The position numbers were made by a program, and so were the translations under genes. This document shows positions 55,648 through 64,000 of a DNA stretch of 64,000 bases, in pieces. The stretch spans positions 434,001-498,000 of the forward strand of contig NZ_LBIP01000018.1 in NCBI RefSeq assembly GCF_001280435.1, given 5' to 3'. Under the pieces are notes generated by a model. It worked only from the letters and a program-made list of their open reading frames with translations, ran no database searches and had not been told where the DNA came from. Position 1 is the first letter of the stretch. Each line of letters starts with the position of its first letter. The DNA comes from Mangrovimonas xylaniphaga (GTDB lineage: Bacteria; Bacteroidota; Bacteroidia; Flavobacteriales; Flavobacteriaceae).

Positions 55648-56298
55648 ATGACAAATTTAGCTTTATACCACATTACCAGACCTTCGTCTTTAAAGGAAAA
55701 TGCACCGTTATTGATTATGTTTCATGGTTATGGCAGTGATGAAAACGACTTATATTCCTTTGCTTCGGAATTACCGGAAGAACTATTTATCATCTCTGTA
55801 AGAGCGCCCTACCCTATGCAGCCTTATGGTAACGCTTGGTATGCCATCAATTTTGATGCAGAAATGAACAAATGGAACGACAATGTGCAAGCTGCGCAAT
55901 CTCGTGATTTAATTGCAACCTTTATCGATCAAGCCTGCGATACCTATCCAGTAAACAAAGACAATGTTACACTTTTAGGGTTTAGCCAAGGAAGTATTTT
56001 GAGCTATGCCGTAGCAATGACTTACCCAGAAAAAATAAAGAATGTCATTGCTTTGAGTGGCTATATCAATGAAGAAATTTTGCCAGAAAACTTAGGTAGT
56101 AAAGATTTTAGCTCATTGGACATTTATGCATCCCACGGCAGTGTCGATCAAGTAATTCCTGTGGAATGGGCCCGCAAAATCCCTAAATTCTTAAGCACAC
56201 ACAATATCAAACACGCCTATTCTGAATTTCCTGTAGGGCATGGCGTTGCCCCACAGAACTTCTACGAATTCAGAAAATGGTTATCTGAACGCATTTAG
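55648..56298 (+). CDS. Alpha/beta-hydrolase (phospholipase/carboxylesterase family)
   Basis: A 216-residue esterase. PLLIMFHGYGSDENDLYSFA is the oxyanion region, LLGFSQGSILSYAVA holds the nucleophile Ser, HGSVDQVIPVEWAR holds the Asp and FPVGHGVAPQNF the His. The family cleaves short acyl esters or acyl-thioesters. It is the last of four tightly packed genes that begin at 52140 and overlaps the reverse-strand gene by 4 bp at its end. Confidence 0.9.
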   Translation: MTNLALYHITRPSSLKENAPLLIMFHGYGSDENDLYSFASELPEELFIISVRAPYPMQPYGNAWYAINFDAEMNKWNDNVQAAQSRDLIATFIDQACDTYPVNKDNVTLLGFSQGSILSYAVAMTYPEKIKNVIALSGYINEEILPENLGSKDFSSLDIYASHGSVDQVIPVEWARKIPKFLSTHNIKHAYSEFPVGHGVAPQNFYEFRKWLSERI

Positions 56299-56804
56299 AT
56301 TGAAGGTGGTGGATACATAAAGTACTCCACCACTTTAAATTTCAGCTCCTCTGTTTCTGAAATTTCATAGGTCATAAAAATCTGTCCCCAGTATTTCCCG
56401 TCACTAAAATCGGCAATGATCCATTTATGGTTCAATAATTTAATTTTATTGATCATCATCTTTCCATCAGTCATAGATGCATAAGGCACCAACGGATGAT
56501 CGTCACCTTCGTAAACATTCAATTTGTAAATTTCGTCCTTAATAAAAGGAATCAACTCCTCTACGTCGTAACCTTTGTTTTCAAAATAAGAAAGGGCATC
56601 TTCATCCGTCTCAATATCAAAGTACATCAACTCCAAATTTTCATCATGCAACGCTTCAATTTCTACTTTGTCCTTTTCTAATTTTTCCTTTAGCTGTTTG
56701 ATATCCTTTTCATAGGAATCCAAAATGTTTTTAGAATTCGCATATTGGAAAACGATCAACAATACCGAAAAAATAAACAGGTACATAAAAATTCTGCTCT
56801 TCAT
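56295..56804 (-). CDS. Hypothetical protein with membrane anchor and coiled coil
   Basis: A 169-residue protein with one N-terminal membrane helix (MYLFIFSVLLIVFQYA), a short coiled coil (about residues 28-60, Lys/Glu-rich) and a C-terminal globular domain with HKWIIADFSDGKYWGQIFMT. The last part suggests a small lipid-binding or anti-sigma-type fold, but nothing certain. It follows the MBL hydrolase gene by 3 bp. Confidence 0.72.
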   Translation of the reverse strand: MKSRIFMYLFIFSVLLIVFQYANSKNILDSYEKDIKQLKEKLEKDKVEIEALHDENLELMYFDIETDEDALSYFENKGYDVEELIPFIKDEIYKLNVYEGDDHPLVPYASMTDGKMMINKIKLLNHKWIIADFSDGKYWGQIFMTYEISETEELKFKVVEYFMYPPPSI

Positions 56805-56807
56805 AAT

Positions 56808-57569
56808 TTAAATTGAAATTTGTAGGTTATCATACGCCAAGAAAACGTTGCTTGGCAATTTTTGTTGTACTTCGTCGTGAAATCCCAAAAGATGACTGAT
56901 ATGCGTTAAATACGCTTTCTCTGGCTTCACTCTTTCTATAAAATTCAGGGCTTCTTCTAAATTAAGGTGTGACATATGCGGCTCTATACGAAGGGCATTA
57001 ACCACCAAAACTTTTAAATTCTTCAACTTTTCCATCTCCTCTTCCTCTATGGTCTTCATATCCGTTAAATAGGCAAAATCACCAAAACGGTATCCAAAAA
57101 CTTGGAGTTCGTGGTGCATTAAATTCACAGGGATGATTTCTAAACCTCCCAAAGTAAAAGGTTTGCTAGTAATCACATTAGATATTACGCCTGGTGCACC
57201 CGGATATTTGTTTTCGGTTTCAAAAATATAATCGAAACGCCTTTGCAATTCCCCAATGACTCTTTTATGTGCATAGATGGGCATATCGCCTTGCATAAAA
57301 TTGAAAGGTCTAATATCGTCAAGCCCAGCGGTGTGATCTGCATGTTCGTGGGTAAACAAAATACCATCCAGTTTAGTACATTTTGCCCGTAGCATTTGCT
57401 GTCTGAAATCTGGACCACAATCTACCACATAAGCATGGTCATGCCACTCTACCAAAACAGATACTCGTAACCTTTTGTCTTTAGGGTTTTTACTCAGGCA
57501 CACAGGATGTGTACTACCTATAATGGGGATTCCCTGGGATGTTCCTGTGCCTAAAAACGTAACTTTCAA
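56808..57569 (-). CDS. MBL-fold metallo-hydrolase (PhnP-like)
   Basis: A 253-residue hydrolase. The start KVTFLGTGTSQGIPIIGSTH and the metal site FTHEHADHTAGLDDIRPF (HxHxDH) are followed by MHHELQVFGYRFGDFAYLTD, and the late His lies in LTHISHLLGFHDEV. This pattern fits phosphodiesterases of the PhnP/RNase Z side of the fold. The start codon is TTG at 57569. No ATG is in frame nearby, and a -7 box lies at 57587-57594. A two-codon ORF (ATG ATT TGA) ends on the start codon. Confidence 0.9.
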   Translation of the reverse strand: MKVTFLGTGTSQGIPIIGSTHPVCLSKNPKDKRLRVSVLVEWHDHAYVVDCGPDFRQQMLRAKCTKLDGILFTHEHADHTAGLDDIRPFNFMQGDMPIYAHKRVIGELQRRFDYIFETENKYPGAPGVISNVITSKPFTLGGLEIIPVNLMHHELQVFGYRFGDFAYLTDMKTIEEEEMEKLKNLKVLVVNALRIEPHMSHLNLEEALNFIERVKPEKAYLTHISHLLGFHDEVQQKLPSNVFLAYDNLQISI

Positions 57570-57586
57570 ATCATCTGAGTTTGGAA

Positions 57587-57594
57587 CAAAAATA
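57587..57594 (-). promoter_or_regulatory. -7 box (TATTTTTG) of the MBL hydrolase gene
   Basis: A perfect TAnnTTTG box on the reverse strand, 18 bp before the TTG start. Confidence 0.55.
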
Positions 57595-57604
57595 ATGTTA
57601 TTTT

Positions 57605-57634
57605 TTTGTTTACCATGGTATTTTAATACCTTTG
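57605..57634 (+). promoter_or_regulatory. Promoter of the conserved 483-residue protein gene
   Basis: -33 TTTG (57605-57608) and -7 box TACCTTTG (57627-57634), 18 bp apart, precede ATG 57663. This is one of the best promoter matches in the window. Confidence 0.65.
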
Positions 57635-57662
57635 TGCAGTACTTAAAACCCGGATTTAAAAG

Positions 57663-59114
57663 ATGGAAATAACCTTAAAGGGAGATAAAGAATTCGATGA
57701 TGTTCCCTCGTTAAAGTCGAAAGCACTTCGAATCAACCTTAATGAGAATATTTATGGAACTTTTGCTGAAATTGGCGCTGGACAGGAAACTGTACGCCAG
57801 TTCTTTAGAGCAGGAGGCGCTTCTGGGACCATCGCTAAGGCCATGTCTGCCTACGATAAAGACTTTAGTGACGCCATCTATGGTATTGAAGACGACAAAC
57901 GTTACGTAACCGAAGCCCGTTTGCGTAAAATGCTTAACCACGAGGTTAACTTAATAGAAAAACGACTTCCTAGAGATAAACACCCACACAAATTGTTCTT
58001 TTCGTATGCCAACACTGTTGCTACCATAGATTTTGCAAAGAACTATAAAGGACATGGTTGGGTAGGTATTAAATATCAAGTAGATCCAGAGCAAGAATAC
58101 AACGAAATTATTCTTCACTTGCGTTTTAAAGAAAACGACGCAAGACTGCAGCAGGAAACTTTAGGGGTACTTGGTACCAACTTGATTTATGGAGCATTCT
58201 ATAAATACAACGAACCAAAGAAGCTTTTAAGATATCTATATGACCACTTGGACAAGGACCAACTGGAAATTGACACTATCAACTTTAGTGGTCCTATCTT
58301 TAGTGAAGTTGACAACCGTTTAATGAGTTTACAATTGGTGAAAAACGGCATGACCGATGCGGTAATGTTCGCACCAGATGGAAACAACGTCCTTCCTGCG
58401 AGAGTGTTGTACAAAAAGAACATTTTGGCATTCCGTGGAAGTTTTAGACCGGTAACCAAAGTAAATATGGACATGTTCCATAAGTCTTACGACATGTTTG
58501 TTAAGGAGAATAAAGTAGATCCTAAAAACACTCAAGTGGTGTTTGAAATCACGCTTTCCAACTTACGTGCCGAAGGAGAAATCAACGAACAGGACTTTAT
58601 GGACCGCGCCAAACTATTGTGTTCTTTGGGACAAACTGTTTTGATTTCCAATTTCCAAGAGTATTACCGTTTGGTGGAGTATTTCTCTCAATATTCTAAA
58701 AACAGAATGGGATTGGCCATGGGCGTCAACAACCTTGTAGATATTTTCGACGAGAAATATTACCGTCACTTAAGTGGTGGTATTTTGGAGGCCTTCGGAA
58801 AATTGTTCTTTAAGGATCTTCGCGTATATCTTTATCCAATGGTTACCAAAGATGGTACGTTGGTAAACAGTGAAAACCTTAAGGTACACCCACGTATGAA
58901 AGAATTGTATAAGTTCTTTAAATACAATGGAAAAGTGGTAGATATCACCGATTATGATCCAAGTGTTTTAAACATTTTCTCTAGAACCGTATTAAAAATG
59001 ATTTCCAACAGCAAAAATGGTTGGGAAAACCTCCTACCTGAAGGAGTTGCGAAATTAATTAAGGAAGAGAACTTGTTTGGTTTTGAAACCGAAGAAGTTT
59101 ACCACGAAGAATAG
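57663..59114 (+). CDS. Conserved protein of unknown function, 483 residues
   Basis: A full-length soluble protein without signal peptide or membrane helix. Well-formed segments include GTFAEIGAGQETVRQFFRAG (residues 32-51), HKLFFSYANTVATIDFAKNY, RLMSLQLVKNGMTDAVMFAP and LGQTVLISNFQEYYRLVEYF. The first recalls the glycine turn of a nucleotide or cofactor site. I recognise the protein as common in the group but cannot assign an enzyme class. Its good promoter and terminator suggest a stand-alone, well-expressed gene. Confidence 0.88.
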   Translation: MEITLKGDKEFDDVPSLKSKALRINLNENIYGTFAEIGAGQETVRQFFRAGGASGTIAKAMSAYDKDFSDAIYGIEDDKRYVTEARLRKMLNHEVNLIEKRLPRDKHPHKLFFSYANTVATIDFAKNYKGHGWVGIKYQVDPEQEYNEIILHLRFKENDARLQQETLGVLGTNLIYGAFYKYNEPKKLLRYLYDHLDKDQLEIDTINFSGPIFSEVDNRLMSLQLVKNGMTDAVMFAPDGNNVLPARVLYKKNILAFRGSFRPVTKVNMDMFHKSYDMFVKENKVDPKNTQVVFEITLSNLRAEGEINEQDFMDRAKLLCSLGQTVLISNFQEYYRLVEYFSQYSKNRMGLAMGVNNLVDIFDEKYYRHLSGGILEAFGKLFFKDLRVYLYPMVTKDGTLVNSENLKVHPRMKELYKFFKYNGKVVDITDYDPSVLNIFSRTVLKMISNSKNGWENLLPEGVAKLIKEENLFGFETEEVYHEE

Positions 59115-59136
59115 TTCGTAAAACGATATATTATAA

Positions 59137-59170
59137 AAAAGCCCTTTTGAGGACTTCAAAAGGGCTTTTC
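59137..59170. terminator. Bidirectional terminator before bcp
   Basis: An 11-bp perfect stem AGCCCTTTTGA / TCAAAAGGGCT with a 5-nt loop, flanked by an A run and T run. It serves converging genes. Confidence 0.93.
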
Positions 59171-59172
59171 TT

Positions 59173-59625
59173 TTATGCCAAAATTTGATCGGCGTGCGCT
59201 TTGGTTTTCACTTTTAGAATGATATCCTGAATAATCCCATGTTCATCAACAACAAAAGTGGTTCTATGGATACCATCAAACTCACGACCCATAAATTTCT
59301 TTGGTCCCCAAACACCATAGGATTTGATGACTTCTTTGTCTTCATCTGCCAATAATGGATAAGGAAAGCCATATTTCTTCTTAAAATTGGATTGACGCTT
59401 TTCCGAATCGGCACTTACGCCTAAAATATCGTATCCCATACTTTGAAAACGTTCATAATTATCACTTAAATCGCAAGCTTCAGCCGTACAACCCGGTGTA
59501 CTTGCCTTTGGATAAAAGAAAAGAACCAACTTTCTTCCTTTATAGTCTGTAAGTGATACTGTGTTTCCTTGTTCGTCTTTTGCCGTAAAATCTGGAGCCT
59601 TATCTCCTACCTTTAATTGAGTCAT
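59173..59625 (-). CDS. bcp: Thioredoxin-dependent thiol peroxidase (Bcp/PrxQ)
   Basis: A 150-residue peroxiredoxin that reduces hydrogen peroxide and organic hydroperoxides. FFYPKASTPGCTAEACDLSD holds the peroxidatic Cys and, five residues later, the resolving Cys of PrxQ. FDGIHRTTFVVDEHGII is the family C-terminal part. The ATG at 59625 is the true start, since the upstream extension overlaps nth and lies before the promoter. Confidence 0.95.
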   Translation of the reverse strand: MTQLKVGDKAPDFTAKDEQGNTVSLTDYKGRKLVLFFYPKASTPGCTAEACDLSDNYERFQSMGYDILGVSADSEKRQSNFKKKYGFPYPLLADEDKEVIKSYGVWGPKKFMGREFDGIHRTTFVVDEHGIIQDIILKVKTKAHADQILA

Positions 59626-59631
59626 AATTAT

Positions 59632-59639
59632 TAACTTTG
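59632..59639 (+). promoter_or_regulatory. -7 box (TAACTTTG) of nth
   Basis: A perfect TAnnTTTG box 23 bp before ATG 59663, facing the bcp -7 box across 9 bp. Confidence 0.58.
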
Positions 59640-59648
59640 AATTTTGTC

Positions 59649-59656
59649 CAAAAATA
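59649..59656 (-). promoter_or_regulatory. -7 box (TATTTTTG) of bcp
   Basis: A perfect TAnnTTTG box on the reverse strand, 23 bp before the bcp start. The layout mirrors the nth side. Confidence 0.58.
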
Positions 59657-59662
59657 CAATTT

Positions 59663-60322
59663 ATGACCAAGCAAGAAAAAGTGGATTTCGTAATTACCAC
59701 TTTAAAGGAACTATACCCAACCATTCCAATTCCGTTAGACCATAAAGATCCTTATACCTTATTGATAGCAGTCTTGATGTCTGCACAAAGTACTGATGTT
59801 AGGGTGAACCAGATTACACCTCTATTGTTCGAGAGAGCAGACAATCCGTATGATATGGTGAAACTTTCGGTGGAAGAAATTAGGGAAATCATTAAGCCAG
59901 TTGGCCTTTCTCCAATGAAAAGTAAAGGGATTCATGGATTATCTGAAATATTGATTGAAAAACATAATGGCCAGGTTCCGCAAACCTACGAAGAACTAGA
60001 AGCATTACCTGCCGTAGGTCATAAAACAGCCGCTGTAGTGCTATCACAAGCCTTTGGTATTCCCGCATTTCCTGTGGATACGCATATTCACCGCTTAATG
60101 TACCGTTGGAATTTAAGCAACGGCAAAAATGTAGTCCAAACCGAAAAGGATGCGAAACGATTATTCCCAGAAGAATTATGGAACGATCTTCATTTACAGA
60201 TTATTTGGTACGGAAGAGAATATTCTCCAGCTAGAGGTTGGGATCTTGATAAAGATATCATCACCAAAATTATTGGAAGAACAACAGTAATTAATGACTA
60301 TAACAAAATGAAAAAGCCCTGA
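59663..60322 (+). CDS. nth: Endonuclease III-family DNA glycosylase without the iron-sulfur cluster
   Basis: A 219-residue base-excision-repair glycosylase/AP lyase for oxidised pyrimidines. The HhH motif LPAVGHKTAAVVLSQAFG holds catalytic Lys121, and FPVDTHIHRL holds catalytic Asp139. The C-terminal part, where Endonuclease III normally has four Cys for a 4Fe-4S cluster, reads WYGREYSPARGWDLDKDIIT. The whole protein has no Cys. Otherwise full length, so it looks like a natural cluster-free variant. Confidence 0.92.
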   Translation: MTKQEKVDFVITTLKELYPTIPIPLDHKDPYTLLIAVLMSAQSTDVRVNQITPLLFERADNPYDMVKLSVEEIREIIKPVGLSPMKSKGIHGLSEILIEKHNGQVPQTYEELEALPAVGHKTAAVVLSQAFGIPAFPVDTHIHRLMYRWNLSNGKNVVQTEKDAKRLFPEELWNDLHLQIIWYGREYSPARGWDLDKDIITKIIGRTTVINDYNKMKKP

Positions 60323-60334
60323 TTTCTCAGGGCT
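60315..60334 (+). terminator. Weak hairpin overlapping the nth stop codon
   Basis: An 8-bp stem AGCCCTGA / TCAGGGCT with a 4-nt loop includes the TGA stop of nth. No T run follows, so termination is uncertain. Confidence 0.45.
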
Positions 60335-60342
60335 TACAAAGT

Positions 60343-60489
60343 CTAGTTTAGAAGTGCTTCAAACTTCAATTTATTACAATGTATAACACTTAAAGCCTTC
60401 GAATAATTTAAAAGAAACTCTATGGTCTCCTTTTTAGGATTCAGATTGTCTTTCTTTGGGGGTGTGCATTCTGAGTAAAGTTTTGCCAT
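60343..60489 (-). CDS. Small conserved-looking protein of 48 residues
   Basis: The ORF runs from ATG at 60489 to TAG at 60343. It codes a compact charged peptide starting MAKLYSECTPPKKDNLNPKK, then ETIEFLLNYSKALSVIHCNK and ending LKFEALLN. The helical middle and the lack of rare codons suggest a real gene. I recall very similar small proteins in other flavobacteria. It lies 57 bp after the ECF sigma gene on the same strand and may share its transcript. Function unknown. Confidence 0.68.
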   Translation of the reverse strand: MAKLYSECTPPKKDNLNPKKETIEFLLNYSKALSVIHCNKLKFEALLN

Positions 60490-60546
60490 TATTAAATTTT
60501 TAGGTTCTTATAATTTCAATAACGTACAAAAAATCACTTTATTATA

Positions 60547-61131
60547 TCAATTTGTTAAAATTATATTATTTTTTTCAATCACCTTTCGCAAATTGATCAA
60601 TGCATAGCGCATTCTACCTAATGCTGTATTAATACTCACGCCTGTTACGTCTGAGATTTCCTTAAAACTCATATCCTTGTACATACGCATTTTCAAAACC
60701 TCTTTTTGGTCATCAGGCAACTCTTCTATCAACCGTCTAAGATCGCTTTCTACCTGATCTTTTATAAGCTGCTTTTCGGCATTTAAGTTATCATCTCCCA
60801 AAACCGAAAAAATACTGAATTCCCCTGCATTGTCAAATTTGGGCATTCTGTTGTTCTTCCTAAAATGATCAATGACCAAATTGTGGGCAATACGCATCAC
60901 CCAAGGCAAAAACTTCCCTTCTTCGTTGTATTTTTTCAACTTCAAGGTACGTATAACCTTAATGAAGGTATCCTGAAAAATATCTTCGGTAACATCTCTA
61001 TCCAAGACTTTGGAGTAGATAAAACTGTAAATTTTTTGTTTGTGCCTATAAATAAGTACGGAAAGAGCGCTCTCATCTCCGTTAATATAATTCCTTACTA
61101 AAACAGCATCAGTGATAAGTTCGTTTTTCAT
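60547..61131 (-). CDS. ECF-type RNA polymerase sigma factor
   Basis: A 194-residue sigma-70-family factor. Region 2 includes SVLIYRHKQKIYSFIYSKVL, DVTEDIFQDTFIKVIRTL and LPWVMRIAHNLVIDHFRKN. Region 4 has LPDDQKEVLKMRMYKDMSFK and GVSINTALGRMRYALINLRK. No anti-sigma gene is seen beside it, so control may be at transcription or by a distant partner. It diverges from uvrA, as is common in the family. Confidence 0.93.
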   Translation of the reverse strand: MKNELITDAVLVRNYINGDESALSVLIYRHKQKIYSFIYSKVLDRDVTEDIFQDTFIKVIRTLKLKKYNEEGKFLPWVMRIAHNLVIDHFRKNNRMPKFDNAGEFSIFSVLGDDNLNAEKQLIKDQVESDLRRLIEELPDDQKEVLKMRMYKDMSFKEISDVTGVSINTALGRMRYALINLRKVIEKNNIILTN

Positions 61132-61442
61132 AATAATTACTTTAATGGCTCGAAGTAAAACTTCCTAGCTTGGGGTTAATTTTTTTAAAGTAATATTATG
61201 CTATAGGCAAGTGGTTTTAGACTGATTAATGACCAAATATAACAACTATAAAGACAAAAAAGCAAAATTTAACAACAAACTTTAACATTTTATTTATACT
61301 AAAAGAGGAAAACTGATATAAAGCTTGCACAATTTTTACCAGAAATATTTTAGGATTTTCCGTTCAACTTTATCAATATCAAATTAATTTATTCAGATAA
61401 AATACTTGTAGTATCTTTGCAAATCTATTAGCAAAAGGCATT
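61132..61442. promoter_or_regulatory. Divergent promoter region of the sigma factor gene and uvrA
   Basis: The region is non-coding. A perfect -7 box TATCTTTG (61412-61419) lies 23 bp before the uvrA start. A possible reverse-strand box TATATTTG (61234-61241) would give the sigma gene a leader of about 95 nt. A small hairpin GAAG-TAAAA-CTTC (61152-61164) lies in that leader. Confidence 0.5.
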
Positions 61443-64000
61443 ATGAGCATTAATATTTCCGAAGTAAATCCAAAAGAGAATATCATCATTAAAGGTGCAA
61501 AACTTCACAACTTAAAAAATATTGATGTTGTTATTCCACGGAATAAATTAGTGGTAATCACAGGGCTATCTGGTTCTGGAAAATCCAGTTTGGCGTTTGA
61601 CACGCTTTACGCCGAAGGACAAAGACGCTATGTTGAAAGTCTGTCCAGTTATGCACGCCAGTTTTTAGGGAGGCTCAATAAACCGAAAGTAGATTATATC
61701 AAGGGAATTGCCCCTGCCATTGCCATAGAACAAAAAGTAAACTCTACAAATCCGCGCTCTACAGTAGGAACCACCACCGAAATTTACGATTATTTAAAAC
61801 TCTTGTTTGCTCGCATTGGTAAGACCTACTCTCCCATTTCCGGAAATGAGGTAAAGAAACATACCACACAGGATGTTTTGGAATATATCAAACAATTTGA
61901 AGATGGCGCAAAATTGTTGCTTCTCTCTCCTATTATTCTTGAAGAGGGCCGCACGATGGAGAACAAACTTAAAGTGTTACAGCAACAAGGGTATGCCAGA
62001 GTAAAATATCAAGACGAGATCCTTAGAATTGAAGATGCCCTTCAAAAAGGATTGACTTCGGATATTGTTTTGGTTGTGGATCGCGTTATTGTAAGGCATG
62101 AAGAGGACTTCTTTAACCGATTGGCTGATGCCATTGAAACTGCCTTCTTTGAAGGGAAAGGTGCCTGTACAGTAGAATACCTTTCCAACGGAGAGCAACG
62201 TTCCTACAATAACAAATTTGAACTGGACGACATGACCTTTTTGGAGCCTAACGTCCATTTGTTCAGCTTTAACAATCCTTATGGTGCGTGTCCTAAATGC
62301 GAAGGCTATGGAGATGTTATTGGTCTTGATGAAGATTTGGTCATCCCAAATACAGGCTTATCAATCTATGAAAATGCCATTTTCCCATGGAGAGGTGAAA
62401 GCATGAGTTGGTATAGAGATCAATTGGTGAACAACTCACATAAATTCGATTTTCCTATTCATAAACCTTATTACCAATTATCTGACGCGCAAAAACAATT
62501 GGTTTGGGAAGGCAATAGCTATTTTGAAGGCTTGAATTCCTTTTTTGAAGAACTGGAAGCCAAAGCTTATAAAATCCAAAACAGGGTCATGTTATCCCGT
62601 TATCGAGGCAAAACCAAATGCAGTACTTGTCACGGAAAACGCTTAAGACCTGAAGCTAATTACGTAAAAATTGGAGGGGCAACCATCACGGATTTAGTAG
62701 AATTGCCATTAAATCAATTAGCTGATTTTTTTGATACTCTTGAACTAAACGAATACGACACAAAAATTGCCGAACGATTGCTGAAGGAAATCACTAATCG
62801 CTTATCCTTCCTAAAAAATGTAGGACTTGAGTATCTAACCTTAAATAGACGTTCCAACACCTTGTCTGGAGGAGAAAGCCAACGTATTAACCTTGCTACA
62901 TCTCTTGGAAGCAGTTTGGTAGGCTCTATGTATATCCTGGACGAGCCTAGTATAGGACTCCACCCAAAAGACACCCAAAAACTTATAAAGGTATTGGAGG
63001 CCCTTCGTGATTTGGGCAATACGGTAATTGTGGTAGAACATGATGAAGATATCATGAATGCTGCAGATGAAATTATCGATATAGGCCCCGAAGCGGGAAC
63101 TTTTGGAGGTGAAGTTGTGGCCACAGGTACTTACAAGGATATCCTAGCGTCCAATTCGTTAACGGCCCAATACCTCAATGGACAATTGGAAATTGAAATC
63201 CCACAAAAAAGACGCACGTCAAAATACCATATCGATATTCTTGGAGCTAGAGAAAATAACCTTCAAAATATCGACGTAAGATTTCCTTTGGAAATGCTCA
63301 CGGTAATTACTGGTGTTTCTGGTAGTGGAAAAAGTACCTTGATCAAAAAGATTCTCTATCCCGCCATTCAAAAGAAACTAACCGATTTTAGTGAGAAACC
63401 AGGTCAATTTACTGAGCTTCAGGGCAACTTTAAAAATATCAAACATGTGGAGTTTGTTGATCAAAACCCAATTGGAAGGTCTTCGCGCTCCAACCCTGTT
63501 ACCTATATTAAGGCATATGATGATATCAGGGCGTTGTTTGCTTCACAAAAGCTGAGCAAGATTCGTAACTATCAAGCTAAACACTTTAGTTTCAATGTGG
63601 ATGGTGGTCGTTGTGAAACTTGTAAAGGTGAAGGTGAAGTGACTATTGAAATGCAGTTTATGGCCGATGTGCACCTAACCTGTGAAACCTGTAACGGAAA
63701 GCGCTTTAAAAAGGACATCTTGGAAGTGACGTTTGAAGGCAAAAGTATCGACGACATTTTGAATCTTACTATTGATGAGGCCATTGCATTTTTCACCCAA
63801 ACTAAAGAAACCAGAATCCAATCGAAGCTGCAACCACTTCAGGATGTTGGTTTGGGCTACGTAACCTTGGGACAAAGCTCATCTACGCTATCTGGTGGAG
63901 AAGCTCAACGTATTAAGTTGGCTTCTTTCTTGGGAAAAGGTAGTAAAAGTGATAACGCCCTGTTTATTTTTGACGAACCCACCACAGGACTACATTTCCA
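61443..64000 (+). CDS. uvrA: Excinuclease ABC subunit A, cut by the right window edge
   Basis: The ORF starts at ATG 61443 and stays open to the end, giving about 852 of roughly 940 residues. UvrA finds DNA lesions for nucleotide excision repair. The first ATPase has Walker [21 protein letters not shown] and the signature [20 protein letters not shown] with Walker [14 protein letters not shown]. Zn-finger Cys appear in CPKCEGYGD with CSTCHGKRL, and in CETCKGEGE with CETCNGKRF. The second ATPase has [19 protein letters not shown] and [14 protein letters not shown], and the window ends just after its Walker B. Confidence 0.97.
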   Translation, partial: MSINISEVNPKENIIIKGAKLHNLKNIDVVIPRNKLVVITGLSGSGKSSLAFDTLYAEGQRRYVESLSSYARQFLGRLNKPKVDYIKGIAPAIAIEQKVNSTNPRSTVGTTTEIYDYLKLLFARIGKTYSPISGNEVKKHTTQDVLEYIKQFEDGAKLLLLSPIILEEGRTMENKLKVLQQQGYARVKYQDEILRIEDALQKGLTSDIVLVVDRVIVRHEEDFFNRLADAIETAFFEGKGACTVEYLSNGEQRSYNNKFELDDMTFLEPNVHLFSFNNPYGACPKCEGYGDVIGLDEDLVIPNTGLSIYENAIFPWRGESMSWYRDQLVNNSHKFDFPIHKPYYQLSDAQKQLVWEGNSYFEGLNSFFEELEAKAYKIQNRVMLSRYRGKTKCSTCHGKRLRPEANYVKIGGATITDLVELPLNQLADFFDTLELNEYDTKIAERLLKEITNRLSFLKNVGLEYLTLNRRSNTLSGGESQRINLATSLGSSLVGSMYILDEPSIGLHPKDTQKLIKVLEALRDLGNTVIVVEHDEDIMNAADEIIDIGPEAGTFGGEVVATGTYKDILASNSLTAQYLNGQLEIEIPQKRRTSKYHIDILGARENNLQNIDVRFPLEMLTVITGVSGSGKSTLIKKILYPAIQKKLTDFSEKPGQFTELQGNFKNIKHVEFVDQNPIGRSSRSNPVTYIKAYDDIRALFASQKLSKIRNYQAKHFSFNVDGGRCETCKGEGEVTIEMQFMADVHLTCETCNGKRFKKDILEVTFEGKSIDDILNLTIDEAIAFFTQTKETRIQSKLQPLQDVGLGYVTLGQSSSTLSGGEAQRIKLASFLGKGSKSDNALFIFDEPTTGLHF

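Noticed and set aside
59626-59724. An N-terminal extension of bcp up to 59724
   Set aside because: The extension overlaps nth and the promoter, and the peroxiredoxin family starts at the ATG at 59625.

Overview
The window is chromosomal DNA from a member of the Bacteroidota, almost certainly a marine-type Flavobacteriaceae. The signs are a low G+C content, starts without Shine-Dalgarno sequences, many promoters of the Bacteroidota type (TAnnTTTG -7 box), short secreted lipoproteins with Ser/Asp after the lipobox Cys, and family-typical gene orders such as ferredoxin / acyl-CoA reductase / serC / serA / DUF937 and nth / small ORF / ECF sigma / uvrA. No rRNA, tRNA, CRISPR array, insertion sequence or phage gene was seen.

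Positions 1-22406 are the distal part of a surface-polysaccharide (capsule, EPS or O-antigen) locus. It holds the end of a membrane protein that may be the polymerase, a left-handed beta-helix acetyltransferase, three GT4 glycosyltransferases, a reverse-strand sulfotransferase, a membrane EEP-family enzyme and a PglC-like initiating phosphoglycosyl transferase. A decoration block follows: MBOAT O-acyltransferase, NodU-type carbamoyltransferase, methyltransferase, SGNH protein, ATP-grasp ligase, a broken HAD gene and a FemAB-like transferase. The locus ends with a PglE-like aminotransferase, a PglF/WbpM-like dehydratase and the export pair Wza-like and Wzc-like. Read together, a 4-amino-4,6-dideoxy sugar is made, loaded on a lipid carrier, extended, decorated and exported. 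The locus is visibly more A+T-rich than what follows, except the carbamoyltransferase.

Positions 22418-64000 are mostly core genome: proline dehydrogenase, aroB, an Lrp regulator, an M14 peptidase divergent from an XRE regulator (with a striking set of palindromic sites between them), TerC, topoisomerase IV (parC and parE with a membrane protein gene between), ychF, ferredoxin, acyl-CoA reductase, serC-serA, and a possible metal-uptake module (His-rich protein, TonB receptor, lipoprotein). Then come folE, a LolD-like ATPase, MarC, TIGR02757, S10 and M61 peptidases, a GT2 enzyme, a BatA-type protein with a catalytically dead dihydroorotase homologue, an esterase, an MBL hydrolase, a conserved 483-residue protein, divergent bcp and nth, an ECF sigma factor with a 48-residue ORF downstream, and uvrA, which runs off the right edge.

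The observations I rate highest are the paired TTAC-N4-GTAA sites around the XRE/M14 intergenic region, the decoration block with its freshly broken HAD gene, the palindrome before the TonB receptor, the dihydroorotase homologue lacking its metal ligands, and the face-to-face -7 boxes between ferredoxin and acyl-CoA reductase.
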